DNA of 64,000 bases, taken from Pyrenopolyporus hunteri. Its lineage: Eukaryota > Ascomycota > Sordariomycetes > Xylariales > Hypoxylaceae. Positions within the stretch are counted from its first letter, which is position 1, and each line of letters starts with the position of its first letter. The notes beneath the pieces were generated by a model. It was not told the origin of the DNA. It ran no database searches and was given only the letters and a program-made list of their open reading frames with translations. Shown one piece after another: positions 35,531 to 47,565 of this stretch. The DNA lies in contig CADCXC010000044.1 in assembly GCA_902806595.1 (NCBI GenBank), forward strand, positions 1,302,001 through 1,366,000. The letters are read 5' to 3'. A program made the translations under genes and the position numbers.

Positions 35531-38500
35531 AGCCTTCCTTCTCCGGCATATAAAGCACAGTACGTTATACGAAAGGAGATTTTTTTTTTTTTAGAAAAAA
35601 AAAAAGAAAAAGAAAAGAAGAATGACTCTTTTCAGTCCCTCTTTTCTCCTTCCAATTGTTCTTCTAGGAATGCACCTTTAAAATGACGCGATATGCGTGT
35701 GCGGAGCGGAAGGGCGGGGTCGACGATCTGTCCTGCTGCTTGAAATTTGCCGCCTTCTGTAAGGGTCAGAATGCAGGAGGTACTAGGATCCGGAATGAGA
35801 GATTCCATTATAATATCCAACCTCAGCTGTGCTAACGTAGTGTTATTAAGGATAGGAATATGACATCATATGAAGTAGAACGAAACCCTTTTTGATTGGT
35901 GTGGGCCATCGTAGCACTGGTCATGCTGGAGGTTGAGTATCTCCGAAGACCTCGGGCAGGCATGGAACCGAGAGTAGACCCTTTTGAACTTCTCTCTATC
36001 GGATCCGAACACCCTTGGGTTTTTGGGCTCTGTGTAATAATATAATCAACTTAATGTGGGCGATATAATATCGGTATGATTGCCTAGTGATTCAACTAGG
36101 CTTGAATGAAGGAATAACAGCATATAGAGATATATGAAGAGGCGGGTGTCATTTATGACGATAAGTGATATATGTGAATCCGATGCTGAATTAAGCATCT
36201 TGATGTTCAAGGGTTCTCAACCTGCCGTATCCCCGTAGACGGCACCAACTCACTTGAGTCCTTTGTCCTTGGACCTGATAAGAGACCGGTGAATTATGCC
36301 GAAATCTAATCCAACTGGCGCGGGAAATAAGTATAATCTGGAAACGTGCCACCAGTCTGCAGTAAAAAAGCCGTGGCAAGCTCCCCAATCGTTAGGAGCC
36401 TGCGGTTCGGCCCACGCGGTGGATTTCCAAGACCGACATAAGTTTGACTCCCTACCTGCGTAGCAAGAGTTAGTCACCTTACGAGCTGACTTAGACTTAT
36501 ACGCAAGCAAACAATGCTTGCGAATATTTGAGTAATATACGAGATAGGCGTATCATAACTTCTAGGCGCGGGCTGCAAATATATAAACCATGAATGATCA
36601 CGGTTCGAGACATCGGATTCGACGTCGGATCCTGCCTTGACCCTAGGTTATGCCTCATCGAATCTTGCTGGCCCTGTAAATATGTGAGTAGAGCTTCGTC
36701 CATTCATAAGTCGTTGCCGAAGACGCCTGAATGTCTTCTGGAAACGACCAGGGCTAGTGGAGGTTTTGGAAATGAGTCGGATCTTGATGAACTCTAGATA
36801 GATCTTACTTCCATCTTAGTTCGACGGATTCGAGTCGAACTTATCTAATTCTAAATGTCTGCAATAGGGTACCGTCTTGTGGCGGCCCATGTCCCTGCTG
36901 ATAAGACGAGGTGGCCCTTTCAAGGCTTGACGGAGCTGTCTACCGGGTCCTTTTTTCTGGGACACATCAATCTAGACACTTTTGCAATTCCCGCAGTACG
37001 GGCGTCTAGCTTGGTAATTAGCATCTGAGATGAATTCGATGACACCCGAAAAATTCCTGAGTAGGTTAAATCATATCTCATGAATGAGAACTTCTGGCTG
37101 CTAAGTTTTCGCGACAGAAATGGTTGCTAATCATCCGCTAGCTAAAAGGATGTCGTGGTCGTAATCGGTAGCTGAAGCGTTGGCAGATCATATGGGTGAC
37201 GTGGACATCGTGACCGCGAATGGTGACTCCACATAGGCCCTCGTTTACACATGATCTATTAGAATGCTAGTTAAGAGTATAATGGCTAGGAAATTGGGCT
37301 CCAAGGGAAAATTAGGATGAGCGAGGGAATGGAAAGCGCAAAGATTTATTCGCGCGGAGTATATGAAGTGGCATCGCCTGCAGCTTTTGAGGTATCTGCG
37401 GGAATGTGTCTCGCCCTGACACGCGTCGCCCTGAGTACGGGTGTCCTAGGGTTTTGAGTCGTAGTTACTGAACCCGATTCTCGATAAGCCCACGAAACAG
37501 GGGAAACTGGTCCCTTACTTGTTGGAGCAAGTATGAAAGTAATCCGGGGACTATGTGTTGCTGCTGTCATGATATGCGACGTGACAAACCGTAGTTCCGG
37601 AACACGATCCGTAGACCTCAGGACAGGATACGCAGCCCACGTCTATTGCGACGCGTTACGACGTCAAAAGAGACATGATAAAATTGGAAAAATATTCGCT
37701 CTACCCCCCGGACCGCCGAAATACCGTAGACCTAGCGAAATCAACGGGAAATGATGTGTACGTGCTGAATAGCTGGTGTAGTGCAAAATATGTGGATAGC
37801 TTCATGTTGTGAAAACGTGCGAGAGCTTCAGTAGCAGATAAGGAACACGGCCCACATGTATCAGCTTTTTGGGATCGCAAGAAAAGCAAGGTGCGACTAA
37901 TTACATTTCGGTCGATAGCCGAATTACTGAAGAATCACCTGAAATAGACTTTTTAAACCAATGCATGGGTCGTTGTGTCAACATCTCGAATGCGACCGAT
38001 GGCGTCGGAGATCAGATCGGTCAAAAACGAACGAGGGGTTCGGGAAAGGGATCAGTGAGGATATAGTTGATATTAGATCTAAATCGTTCTTCTCATTTCC
38101 TAATTTAGACTATAGTATAAAAAGCCAGAAAATGACTCAATCGATCGCCTGATCGAAAAGGTGTGGGAGGCAAGATGGAAAGAAACGAGAGAAAGGGAGA
38201 ACAGAAGGACGACGGGGAATTGGGGGGGGGGAACGGAGGAAGAGTTGGGTGAGAGCGAGGAAAAGCTCGAGTGTCGAGTAGGCGCATGATTTGATCGAGG
38301 AGAGTTAGGAAGTGACAAAGAGGAAAAAAAAATATTAAGAAGGTACCTGTGTACTTTGGCTCATGAGGAAGCTGTTGCTTGAGCTTCGGCCAATCAAAAA
38401 ATTCGATAGCAAAGATCAGCTCTGTCAAACTGGGGAAATATTCTGGGCGCTGTGAGAGGTCCAAATCAGCAACAAATCAGCCCTTATAAGCCATCTGACT

Positions 38501-39170
38501 GGTCGGCGGGCGGCGGTGCATGAGACCCGTCGGGCCACGAAATGTTCGGGTCTAAACCTGATCAGGAAAGAGTCCAGACGTTTCAGTCAGATAATGCAAC
38601 CTTAAATGATGAAAGTAGGCAGGGCAGGTTGAGTGCGATCGGGTCCAAATGTATGGGCAGCAGGAGCTTTACAGGCGAGGGAGGTGCGTGTGGCCTACCT
38701 ACCTTGGCCTACCTTACCTGCTGCTGCTGGCATTTTTATTAGGTACCGATCTATTTTAGTGCCACGGATTTTATAAACGACGGTAATTATTTTTATTTTT
38801 ATTTATATTTTATTTTCTAGATTTATTGTCATTAATTTTTTTTTTGGAGGGGGAGGGGGACCCCGGCAGGCCCAGCACCGATTCTCCTGCCGCAGCTGAT
38901 TGTACCAGACTATCTAAGGGTAGGTAGTTACTGATTGTACACAACCCCCCGCCTAGTATATAAACAAGCTCACCTTTCTCGCTGTCGCGTCCCGACCGAA
39001 TGCCTCCCCTCCCCCTTCCCTTCTCGATTATCTTCCCCTCCAGCAGAAATATTCTCGCCTACGTCCATATTTATCCGAATCCACTTGCGAATCAATTGAT
39101 CATTTCCATCTAACCACGCACATCCCTATCCACACGCGATATCTGCAACATCAAACAAACAGCATTCGAA
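35531..39170. other. intergenic region without a recognised gene
   Basis: This holds the PAQR promoter at one end, with facing T12 and A11 runs at about 35581-35612, and the histone H1 promoter at the other. Between them only short frames occur. The best is a 62-codon minus-strand frame at 35632-35820 with no known match. Near 38787-38820 there is an irregular TTTTTA minisatellite. Confidence 0.5.
38957..38964 (+). promoter_or_regulatory. TATA box of the histone H1 gene
   Basis: TATATAAA lies 207 bp upstream of the H1 start codon, followed by a C/T-rich leader. A strong TATA box suits a histone gene. The assignment is by position and sequence only. Confidence 0.5.
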
Positions 39171-40253
39171 ATGGGTCCCAAGAAGGCAGACGGAGCTCCT
39201 AAGCCTAAGAGCACCCACGCGTCCTACCAGGTATGCTCTATCGCAGCTTCACTACGCTTTTAATTATCTCAAGTACTAATAAGTTATAGGACATGATTAC
39301 GGATGCTATTGTTCATGTAATTATTCCCATTTACTCCCGTCGCAATGCGTCTTGACTGGTGTTCGTGGCTTGGGTCGTGCGTTCATCAACCAGCACTATA
39401 CCCTAGCCCTATGCCGCAAGCGCATTTTTATTTCATTTCATTTTATCACAGAATGAGCACACTGACGCGTCTTCAATTATTCAGCTCAAGGAAAGGAACG
39501 GTTCTAGGTATGGTTCTATCATTTTTAGTGTCTGCCAGACGCATCTGTTCTGTCGGTTGCTATTTAGACGAATATGGGCTAACCGTTTTCAAAAGCCGTC
39601 AACAACTCAAGAAGTATGTTCGAGCCAACAACACTATCAACGTCACCGACAAGATGTTCGATTCCTTGTTCAATAAGGCCTTGAAGGCTGGCGTTGATAA
39701 GGGCATCTTTGAGCAGCCCAAGGGTATGTCAAGTCTTCCGAGGTTACATCGGAGTCTCGGCATCGAACACGCACTAATTGATCGTAGGACCTTCTGGCGG
39801 CACCAAGCTGTCGAAGAAGTCTAAGCCTGCTGCAACTAAACCTGCCGCGAAGAAGGAGGCTGGTGACAAGGACGCCCCCAAGAAGGCTGCCCCAAAGAAG
39901 GAGACTACCAAGAAGGCTGCCGCGCCAAAGAAGGCTGCGGCTCCCAAGAAGGAGGCGGGCGAGAAGAAGCCTGCGGCGAAGAAGGCTGCTGCCCCCAAGA
40001 AAGCCCCTGCTACCAAAAAGGCAGCAACCAAGAAAGATGTAGGTTTACACGTGCTCCTGTTGTGTTGCGTGGTATCTAACAAGATTAGGCTCCTGCGGCC
40101 GATGACAAGCCTGCTGTTCTAAGCAAGACCAAGACCGGCAGGGTGGCGAAGACTTCGGCTAAGCCGGCCGCGAAGAAGGCTGCCCCGAAAAAGGCCGCAC
40201 CCAAGAAGGAAAAGGCGCCAAAGAAGGAGGCCAAAGCTGAGGCTGCGGCATGA
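39171..40253 (+). CDS. H1: linker histone H1
   Basis: Histone H1 binds nucleosome entry/exit DNA and compacts chromatin. Six exons are needed: 39171-39230, 39290-39316, 39485-39507, 39596-39723, 39788-40038 and 40089-40253. Introns are 59, 168, 88, 64 and 50 nt, all GT-AG, and the product is 217 aa. The winged-helix globular domain starts at HASYQDMITDAIVHLKERNG and continues as SSRQQLKKYVRANNTIN, KMFDSLFNKALKAGVDKGIF and EQPKGPSGGTKL. The rest is the long Lys/Ala/Pro tail (KKAAAPKKA-type repeats) typical of linker histones. Exons 2 and 3 are only 27 and 23 nt long, yet each restores conserved globular-domain sequence, which supports the model. A TATA box lies about 210 bp upstream. Confidence 0.93.
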
Positions 40254-41182
40254 GGATTTGCTTCTTGATTTGTGCTATTCGAATTGTGTTGGGGTTCGGC
40301 GGTAACTGGCGTTCAGGAAATAGGGTACAAAGTTGCGTGCGTGATTATTGCGCCGCGGAATAGGTCGTGCTTTTGGCTGGGTCGGTAGGGATTTCGGCGA
40401 GAGAGGAAGGCGGTACCTAGCGGTCCCGGATCGTTACAAATGTGTCCAACACCCTCAGCGATGTCAGTTACTCGTGCATATTTACCCGGCCTTTAGCGGA
40501 TTCATGGTTGTTTCGGTTGGATCGCACATATTTCCAGTCACGGCATCAGTTAGAAGAAGAAGGGTATGGGACTGACGACATGATGAGTATACCTGTAATT
40601 ATACCAATTGACGAGGGCTTGCTCTGGCTTCCAACCTAACATGCTGCGCGTTTGTTTTTGGTGATGGTCATGAAAATTGAACATAGTGTTCGCTTCGCAA
40701 TTCGGGGAGTGCGAGGGCGCGTAGAGACCAGTGTTCGGTTTCCCCTTCTAACGCGTCCAAGGTATTAAGTATCCACTATGTTTACGCGGACCTGGGAAGG
40801 ATTGCGGTGATGGTGCTCTTATCGGAGCTATCAACATTTGGTCCCAATAATAGATATCACGTGCCAAGAGCCGCGTGCTTTTCATACTATGCCTACCGAC
40901 CTAGCTCACGTTTGAGTGTATCCACTTACTGTTCCTCATTATACACTAGCTCGTACCTGGTGCATAGTAGATCCCATGATCATGGTGGGCATATGGCCCC
41001 TACTTACATGCGTGTACCAAGCAATGAAGATCCTCATGGTGGCCCGTACATACGTATATATATACAGTGCCTATACGCAGACGTATCGAATTAATGAAAA
41101 AAAGAGGATTAGATTCTAGACTGTTTTACTTACCAATATATATTTATGATGAGTCGACTTACGCGTAGGTACTTAGTACTTA

Positions 41183-41200
41183 GGTAGGTAGGTAGGTAGA
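41183..41200. repeat. TAGG tandem repeat
   Basis: Four perfect TAGG units in non-coding DNA, one of the dispersed motif arrays. Confidence 0.65.
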
Positions 41201-41872
41201 TTGATAGAATTTATGAGATAATAAATGCGCCAAAGTCAAGTCATGTTCGGTGATTAAGTTTCTCGTAGATGCCTAAGCGACTAATTTCAATTGACCATAA
41301 TACGAGTTATTAATTATAAGTCTATCGCGCACCCGAAAGCAAGGCTTGCGAGTTACAACCAAGGTAGGGAATAGCTGAATGGGCATGGATATATAGAGAT
41401 CAATACATGTAGTCTAGAAATACTCTATATAATAGGTACCGCGTAATGTTGCAGTATAGAGTTGCGGGCACAACGGTAGTTCCCCACACCCTGAACTTAG
41501 ACTTACGGTCTACAGGTTTTAGTTACGATCTCGACTTACAGGTATAGACCATGATCTCCCCCACTTGAGCTCATTGGTTCTACAGGCTACTTAGTTTAGG
41601 TAATTGCATACAATCTGTACACGTTAGATGCGGCATATATTTTGGTGATGCATTTCCAGTGCATATCAGGCCTAGTACCGTTTCGATGTCAGCCATGTCT
41701 CAACTACCTAGGTATGCAACGAGATACCTATACACTATGTTGGTAAATAGTAGGTATATACATTCGTGATCCAGCTCACGTGTAACCTGAGTCCCCAAGC
41801 CTATACATAAATATTTGTAAGTTAGGTACCTGATCTTGGCTTGGTTGGGTTCTTGACTTGGACTGGGTTCCC

Positions 41873-41910
41873 GCGTTATCGCGATATCGCGTTATCTCGT
41901 TATCGCTATC
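41873..41910. repeat. palindromic GTTATC/GATATC repeat
   Basis: Reiterated gcgttatc, cgatatcgcg and gttatctc units. They include the perfect palindrome CGCGATATCGCG, about 365 bp upstream of the proline-rich protein gene. Confidence 0.6.
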
Positions 41911-42274
41911 AGACCAAAATGGGCGTTCGCAACCCGATAACCCGCTACCGAAACTTCCGAAGACTCGATTCTACCCACTTCGGCCCAAAGCCGCGCGCAT
42001 CAGCACATAAAATACATAACATCCCTTTACTTACATACCTCATAGATCCATACATCCCATAACGTGCCGCGGATTACATACAGTACATCGCTTCCACCCA
42101 TTCGTTTTCCACTGTATGTCATATTCTGGAGAGGAGATCTACACGACGCTTTCAACGCCCAATACCGTCGTCGAACCCGACTCGCGTATCATGGCCAGCC
42201 TCACATAGCTTCTATCGCATTTCTGCACAATATATTCGGAATTGTGCTCTGTTGGGTCCTCCGCTTATCGCATC

Positions 42275-44275
42275 ATGTCTTCGCGAGACCAGCAACCCTT
42301 CAGCTCCAACAACCCCTTTCGACGGAAGCTAGCCACTCCCTCCGCTTCTACCGACGGCCCCGCTCCGTCTCTGCCTTCGAGCTCTGATCGTCCTATTAAT
42401 TCCACCCCGCGACCGCCCCTCACGACTTTTAAGTCGGCCCCACCCGAAGATGATAGGTACAACGTGGCGGAGAGGGAGGATGAGCCGGTGCCGGTACAGC
42501 CAAAGCCGAAGAAGGTCGTGAAGAGGGTGAGAGTTCAATCGCCGCCTCCATCCTCCCCGGAGGACGCCGTGTCCGTGACCCGTTTTCCAGCTATAGATAG
42601 TGACGACGAGGCAGGCGAGGATGGTGACATTAGTGATGTGGAAGACTACGAGGAGTATATTGGCCCGCCTCGTATGGCTTCGTTTTTAATGCAGGGCCGG
42701 GATGACCTCGAAAGTGCTCGTCAAACCCCGCCTGCGAATCCCTTCTCAAAAACGCTTGAAGACTTGGAACAGACTGGACAAGGACAGGATCTCAAGGCGT
42801 CGGCGAAGGGAGCCCTTGACGTCGACTCATTTAAGCGGCTATTATTAACTGGCTACGCAAATGTCCCTGGTTCCTCGTCCGCCTCCGCACCTTTAACGGG
42901 GGCAAATACCAGGGCCTCGACGTTTCCACAGTCCTCCTTACATGACGGAGTGGCCAATACGGATTCGGGTTCCTCACGCAAATCTACGCTCGATGCGGTG
43001 CTAAAAGAAACCCCTCGAAATTCGCAAGATATATCTGAGACGGAAGATCCCGTGGAGCGGAAAGGCGTCTTGCCTACGTCGTCCCTTTCCTCACTCAACA
43101 CCTCCTCGACGAAGAAGAAGCCACCGCCCCCAAGCTCACGTCATGGAAAACTGATTAAGATCGAGCTAGGAGCAGGCGTGGAATCTCGTACTACTAAAAC
43201 TCCATTACCGCCCACTTCTATCAACACTACTCTGCCCCCTATTGCGCCGCCCCGTAAATCTAACTCTAACTCTGTGACTCCATTGCAATCTCCGCGTCTA
43301 ACAACCGATGTGAACAAGCCGCTCCCGTTGACCCCTTTCCGCCCCTCCGTGGAAGAAGCGGTTGATTCCCCATTTGATCGTGAAGCTATTGGCAAAGTGC
43401 CCGAACCGTTTACTGATCCGCAGACAAATCCTCGATCCCCAACACCGCCCGTGACTATTCGGAATCGCTCCGGATCCAACGGCAGCACACAAGTTCGCAA
43501 ACCAGTCGCCCCTCCGCCACGCCGACACGGCAGAAGTGATAGTAAAGCACCTTCTGTTCATGCCACGAACGCGGACGAAGATACACCCCCAAGATCATCG
43601 TTCGAGTCTAATAGATCACGAGCCGACAGTGTGCGTACAAATATCAACCCGGGAAATAATCCCAACATACCCGCTCCACCGCCTCCTCGCCGGCCAAACC
43701 ACGCCAGACAAGGGAGTTCTTACACGGCTCCAAGCCAAGGGAATTTCGCTCCGCCCTCTGTCGTGGGGTCAAGTACCGGCGAAAGTGAACGAGGTCCGAT
43801 AGGAACGGGTCTTAGCCCCCTAAGCAACAGCGGGCAAACGGAACCCCCCGGTAGTCTAGCGACTATCACCACCAACAAAGACGGCATACCTAAATTATCC
43901 CCACCTCCCCCGCCCCCTACTAGACAAGCGAGCACTAGACGCCCGCCAAGTGTCAGGAGTGTCGACCTGGGAAATGGGACTAGCACGGCAAGGCGAGTGA
44001 GTAGGGAGAAAGACGGAGGGGTGCCGGCACCTCCACCACCTCCCCCGAGACAACGCGGTAGTAGCCGTGCAAGTGTAGAAACCCCAGCTCCTATTACGGA
44101 GGATGCGAAGGATCCAAGCGGTGAAACTCAAAGGGAGCATATGGCCTCTACTCAACCCACTAGCCAGGCTGTAACCGATACCAAGCAAGGGGCTGAGATA
44201 CTAGCCGACCTCGACGCGTTACAAAGGGAGGTCGACGCCCTGATGGGAAGATATGGGAAAGTTGTTGGGAGCTGA
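42275..44275 (+). CDS. proline-rich, NPF-motif protein of unknown function
   Basis: A single-exon gene of 666 aa. The start MSSRDQQPFSSNNPFRRK is the first ATG before conserved-looking sequence; the open frame reaches 11 codons further up without an ATG. The protein is low-complexity and probably mostly disordered. It has NPF tripeptides (NNPFRRK near residue 13 and ANPFSKTLEDL near 160), an acidic block SDDEAGEDGDISDVEDYEEY (about 113-132), and many polyproline stretches (PPPPPP) suited to SH3 or profilin binding. A short amphipathic C-terminal helix reads ILADLDALQREVDALMGRY. NPF motifs bind EH domains and polyproline binds SH3 domains, so an actin/endocytosis adaptor role is a reasonable inference. 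I do not recognise a named orthologue. Confidence 0.8.
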   Translation: MSSRDQQPFSSNNPFRRKLATPSASTDGPAPSLPSSSDRPINSTPRPPLTTFKSAPPEDDRYNVAEREDEPVPVQPKPKKVVKRVRVQSPPPSSPEDAVSVTRFPAIDSDDEAGEDGDISDVEDYEEYIGPPRMASFLMQGRDDLESARQTPPANPFSKTLEDLEQTGQGQDLKASAKGALDVDSFKRLLLTGYANVPGSSSASAPLTGANTRASTFPQSSLHDGVANTDSGSSRKSTLDAVLKETPRNSQDISETEDPVERKGVLPTSSLSSLNTSSTKKKPPPPSSRHGKLIKIELGAGVESRTTKTPLPPTSINTTLPPIAPPRKSNSNSVTPLQSPRLTTDVNKPLPLTPFRPSVEEAVDSPFDREAIGKVPEPFTDPQTNPRSPTPPVTIRNRSGSNGSTQVRKPVAPPPRRHGRSDSKAPSVHATNADEDTPPRSSFESNRSRADSVRTNINPGNNPNIPAPPPPRRPNHARQGSSYTAPSQGNFAPPSVVGSSTGESERGPIGTGLSPLSNSGQTEPPGSLATITTNKDGIPKLSPPPPPPTRQASTRRPPSVRSVDLGNGTSTARRVSREKDGGVPAPPPPPPRQRGSSRASVETPAPITEDAKDPSGETQREHMASTQPTSQAVTDTKQGAEILADLDALQREVDALMGRYGKVVGS

Positions 44276-47200
44276 GAGCTGCGCGCCCTACACGCCTAGA
44301 TAGTTTTGGAAACACGATTTAACCTAGGAGGCCCCGTAGCGCGAACCGACATACGCTCATTGGAGTGCAAGAGGATCCTATAAACGGAGACAGCCAGAAG
44401 GGCCAGCACGGCGTTGCCGGTTCCCCTTCTCCCTGGATATGAGATATGAACTATGCGTCTACGGGTATGAAACGTTTATATATATATATAGGATCCTTGT
44501 ATAGTAGGTAATTGTTAATGCCGGGCCGCCAGATGGAGTTTTTTTAGACTGAGCCCCCGGCCGGGAGGGATATTTATAGTGCAAGTCGTTCTGGACCACG
44601 GGGAAGAATGAAGCGCCTAGTTTGACACCTACCCCCCCGTCTTGTCGCAGTAGAAGCGTAAGTGCGTAGGGATGTAAAGTATGGATAGTGTATACGGTCT
44701 GCCTGCTCTGATGTATCGTCAGGAGGCGTACTTCTAGTCGTAGATACGTAGGTAGATAATGGTTTGGCCTTCATTACTAGGGAAGTTTAGACGGTTTGGG
44801 TGTATAAATTCGCGATGGAGGTCGTCGAGGCTTGTAAGGGGGTTACACATGGAATGGGAGGGGACCGGAAGCGGGTGGAGACGGATATCAGTACTGAAGT
44901 AGATGAAAACCGTGCTATAAGCCGTGTTATAAGCACGGTATAATAATATAAACTCATCGTACAAGCCGAATTTATCTGTATTTTCCGAGCTGCTTTGGTA
45001 CATGCATTTGCTTGCTGGGTTTCGGGACCGCGTGGATAATACTTGTAACATCTTCAACGATCCTTAGTACGCCAAGTACATGTTAGATAGAATACACTAT
45101 GAGCTAAGCGTCGGACTGTTAAGATTTTATATACTCGTAGACCATCATGGCTATGTAAATCTTAACGACAATTTTATATACACTAACGAAATAGTCTAAA
45201 GTGGCCAATGAGCTACTATAAACGGTGTTTACATATTGACTTTGGGAAGCTATCGAGATAATCATCCATATGGACCGGCAGTAAATGTTCTCGGTAACCT
45301 GAAGGAACTCGATGAAGGCAAGAAAGGTCCAGGATTCGATATATCTAAGTCTACCCCTATATATCATATAGGGGTTGAAATCCGTAAGATCTATGGAGTT
45401 CTGTCATGGAAAACATTGGAAGCGGCTTATACCTATTAATTCGCTGTGGAAGTGGTGGTATAGACGGAATTTAAGAGAAAGCTAGGATTTATCGAACCAC
45501 TACTTTCTCGTCCCAGTTGATTACACCCTCGGTCGACTTTTCTTCCTATATCAATGCTTTAGCTATCGCAATGACTAATAATTAACACGATATGAGATAG
45601 GGACTCCAAGCTTTATTTACCTTGGATAACCGCTTCTAAGAGTCTAGAACGATCGCATACTAGGACCTATATGAGTTATAGCATCTGTTTCTGACTTCTC
45701 TATATTTAGTAGGTGCCAATATATCGATACGCTAATATGATACTGCACTGCTCTAGTAAGACTTCTCTTCAAAGTTTTTTCGATCATCTTAACACTTCAT
45801 GGGTAACTGCTGAAATAGGAAGCACGCTCGTCTATGCGGAAGCTTAATACGCTCAGGAAGGTGATGAGACTTGTCGACTGATTCACGGGAATATGACCTT
45901 CCGAAACGGAATCATATCTCAACAAACGTTCCGGGAAGTTGTGCGATGGTTCTTATCCGACTATATGCGGACGATAAGGAAGATGGCGGTGCTGAATGCA
46001 GATCTAAAAGACGAGGCGTCCTTGTACCTGCTGATCGAGTATTCTAGATGGTCGGTTAGCATTCAACTACTTACCTAGGCATACAACCCAATATGAGTTC
46101 TTATAGAAGATCTAGCCAATGGTCTGACACTATACCGCACGATAGTACGGGGGAATACCGAGAGAGCTCAACTGGCCCGGCAATGGTGACAACGCGCAGA
46201 TGGACTGCGGAGGAGTTAATCGAAACGAGCAGGTGGTAGCGTGAATCGATGTCGTATTAGACTTGAGGCTCGAGTCTAAAGGCGGGACTTGAAGGAAACC
46301 AGGGTGTGGATTGCCCTACATCCAGCCCCCGAACCGCACACAAGCGGTTTATAATGTGCCCTCAAATGATTCGTGCATTTTCAAGATTCCACACGGCAGC
46401 TAGACGTGCCAAGCCAAGAGTACCGATGACCAAACAAGAAGGTAAAGACAGCCCATAATTGTCAGTACGTGTATGCTATAATCCGACATATCCGTATCGT
46501 TAACTATGAGAAGTCGATCTTGACGAGATCGGGAAGGTCTAACGAGTATAGGCCGAAAGACCGAGATCTATAGCCCAGAGTGGCCCCGTCTAGACGCATG
46601 ATAGCAAGCAACTCTTACCTCTCCAACTTACAATTCAGCTTCTCGAAGATCCGGGCACCTCCCCGAGCTGATAAGCTCTTTGATCGCCAAGATGTTGGGC
46701 ATCCCGAACCCCCTGCGACCCCGTTTTCAGATTTACCTATGTGCAACGGTTTGATCATACCCAACCCCAATTCCCCGGGTAAATTGCCCCTAGATATCTA
46801 CCATACGGAGGAAGCCCGTTACTCCCACCGCAACCTCGAGAAATAACCGACAATGCATCAAGTTAATAGGACGGCCAGCATGAAATCTTTACGAAAATTC
46901 ATTATCGTGCTCAACACGGGTTACAATTCCAAATATGGTAGCCGAATCCGTGACTCCGGTATACCCTCCGACGAAAACGCCTCGTCGATGAGGTGAAGCC
47001 GTAATGTTATCTTCCTCACGTCGAGGCCCAATATTCTCCTTCCGAAGTTGGAGAAAGACGGCTATGCTATCGCCCTTTACAGTCTTCTCTGGCTGCGTTC
47101 CTGTAGCCTCGCTTCCACGGCTAACAATCAGGAATGCCACACCGACACACCTCCACCTGGATTTGGATGTTAACCATTGGTTAGACTGTTTATGCCGGCA

Positions 47201-47565
47201 ACCCGAGACGGGGTTGCTTCGAGTACCGGGTCCATGTAGCTGTGACGGGGCATATCGCCGCCGAGAGTGTCATTCGATCGGCTTGGCGCGTTGCTTGAAT
47301 GGCTTCGAGGACACAACATTCTGCTGCTACCTCGTTTCGCAGCTTCCCGAATGCGTATAGAAATAATTCTTCTGGAAACATAACTTGCTCGAGACTCTGC
47401 AGTTAGGCCTCGTGCGATATATCATCGGAACCATGTGTCCGCTGGTTATAAAAGAGTGCCGTCCTCTCCCTGGTTTATGAGGAGCTTCGTTACTACCAAG
47501 CAGCTCAAGCAAACTCCTAAGCGGCATACCACTAGTCAAACTCGGCATCTCGACCTCTCTTCAAG
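44276..47565. other. intergenic region, partly A+T-rich
   Basis: The 3' side of the proline-rich gene has a TATA microsatellite near 44478 and a hairpin at 44909-44939. From about 45060 to 46100 the DNA is A+T-rich with short frames. Around 46580-47360 there are longer, more balanced frames that match nothing I know (see findings). The last about 100 bp are the deuterolysin leader. Confidence 0.5.
44909..44939. repeat. inverted repeat, 8-bp stem
   Basis: ACCGTGCT (44909-44916) pairs with AGCACGGT (44932-44939) around a 15-nt loop. It lies about 630 bp past the proline-rich gene, in non-coding DNA. Confidence 0.5.

Larger units (their letters stand above)
40254..42274. other. intergenic region without a recognised gene
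   Basis: Only short frames are present. Features seen are a TAGGTA array at about 41165-41200, a perfect 12-bp palindrome CGCGATATCGCG at 41880-41891 within repeated GTTATC units, and scattered TAGGTA words at 41705-41760. The last few hundred bases are probably the promoter of the next gene. Confidence 0.5.

Noticed and set aside
39774..40082. Minus-strand Ala/Phe-rich frame
   Set aside because: Antisense of the Lys/Ala tail repeats of histone H1.
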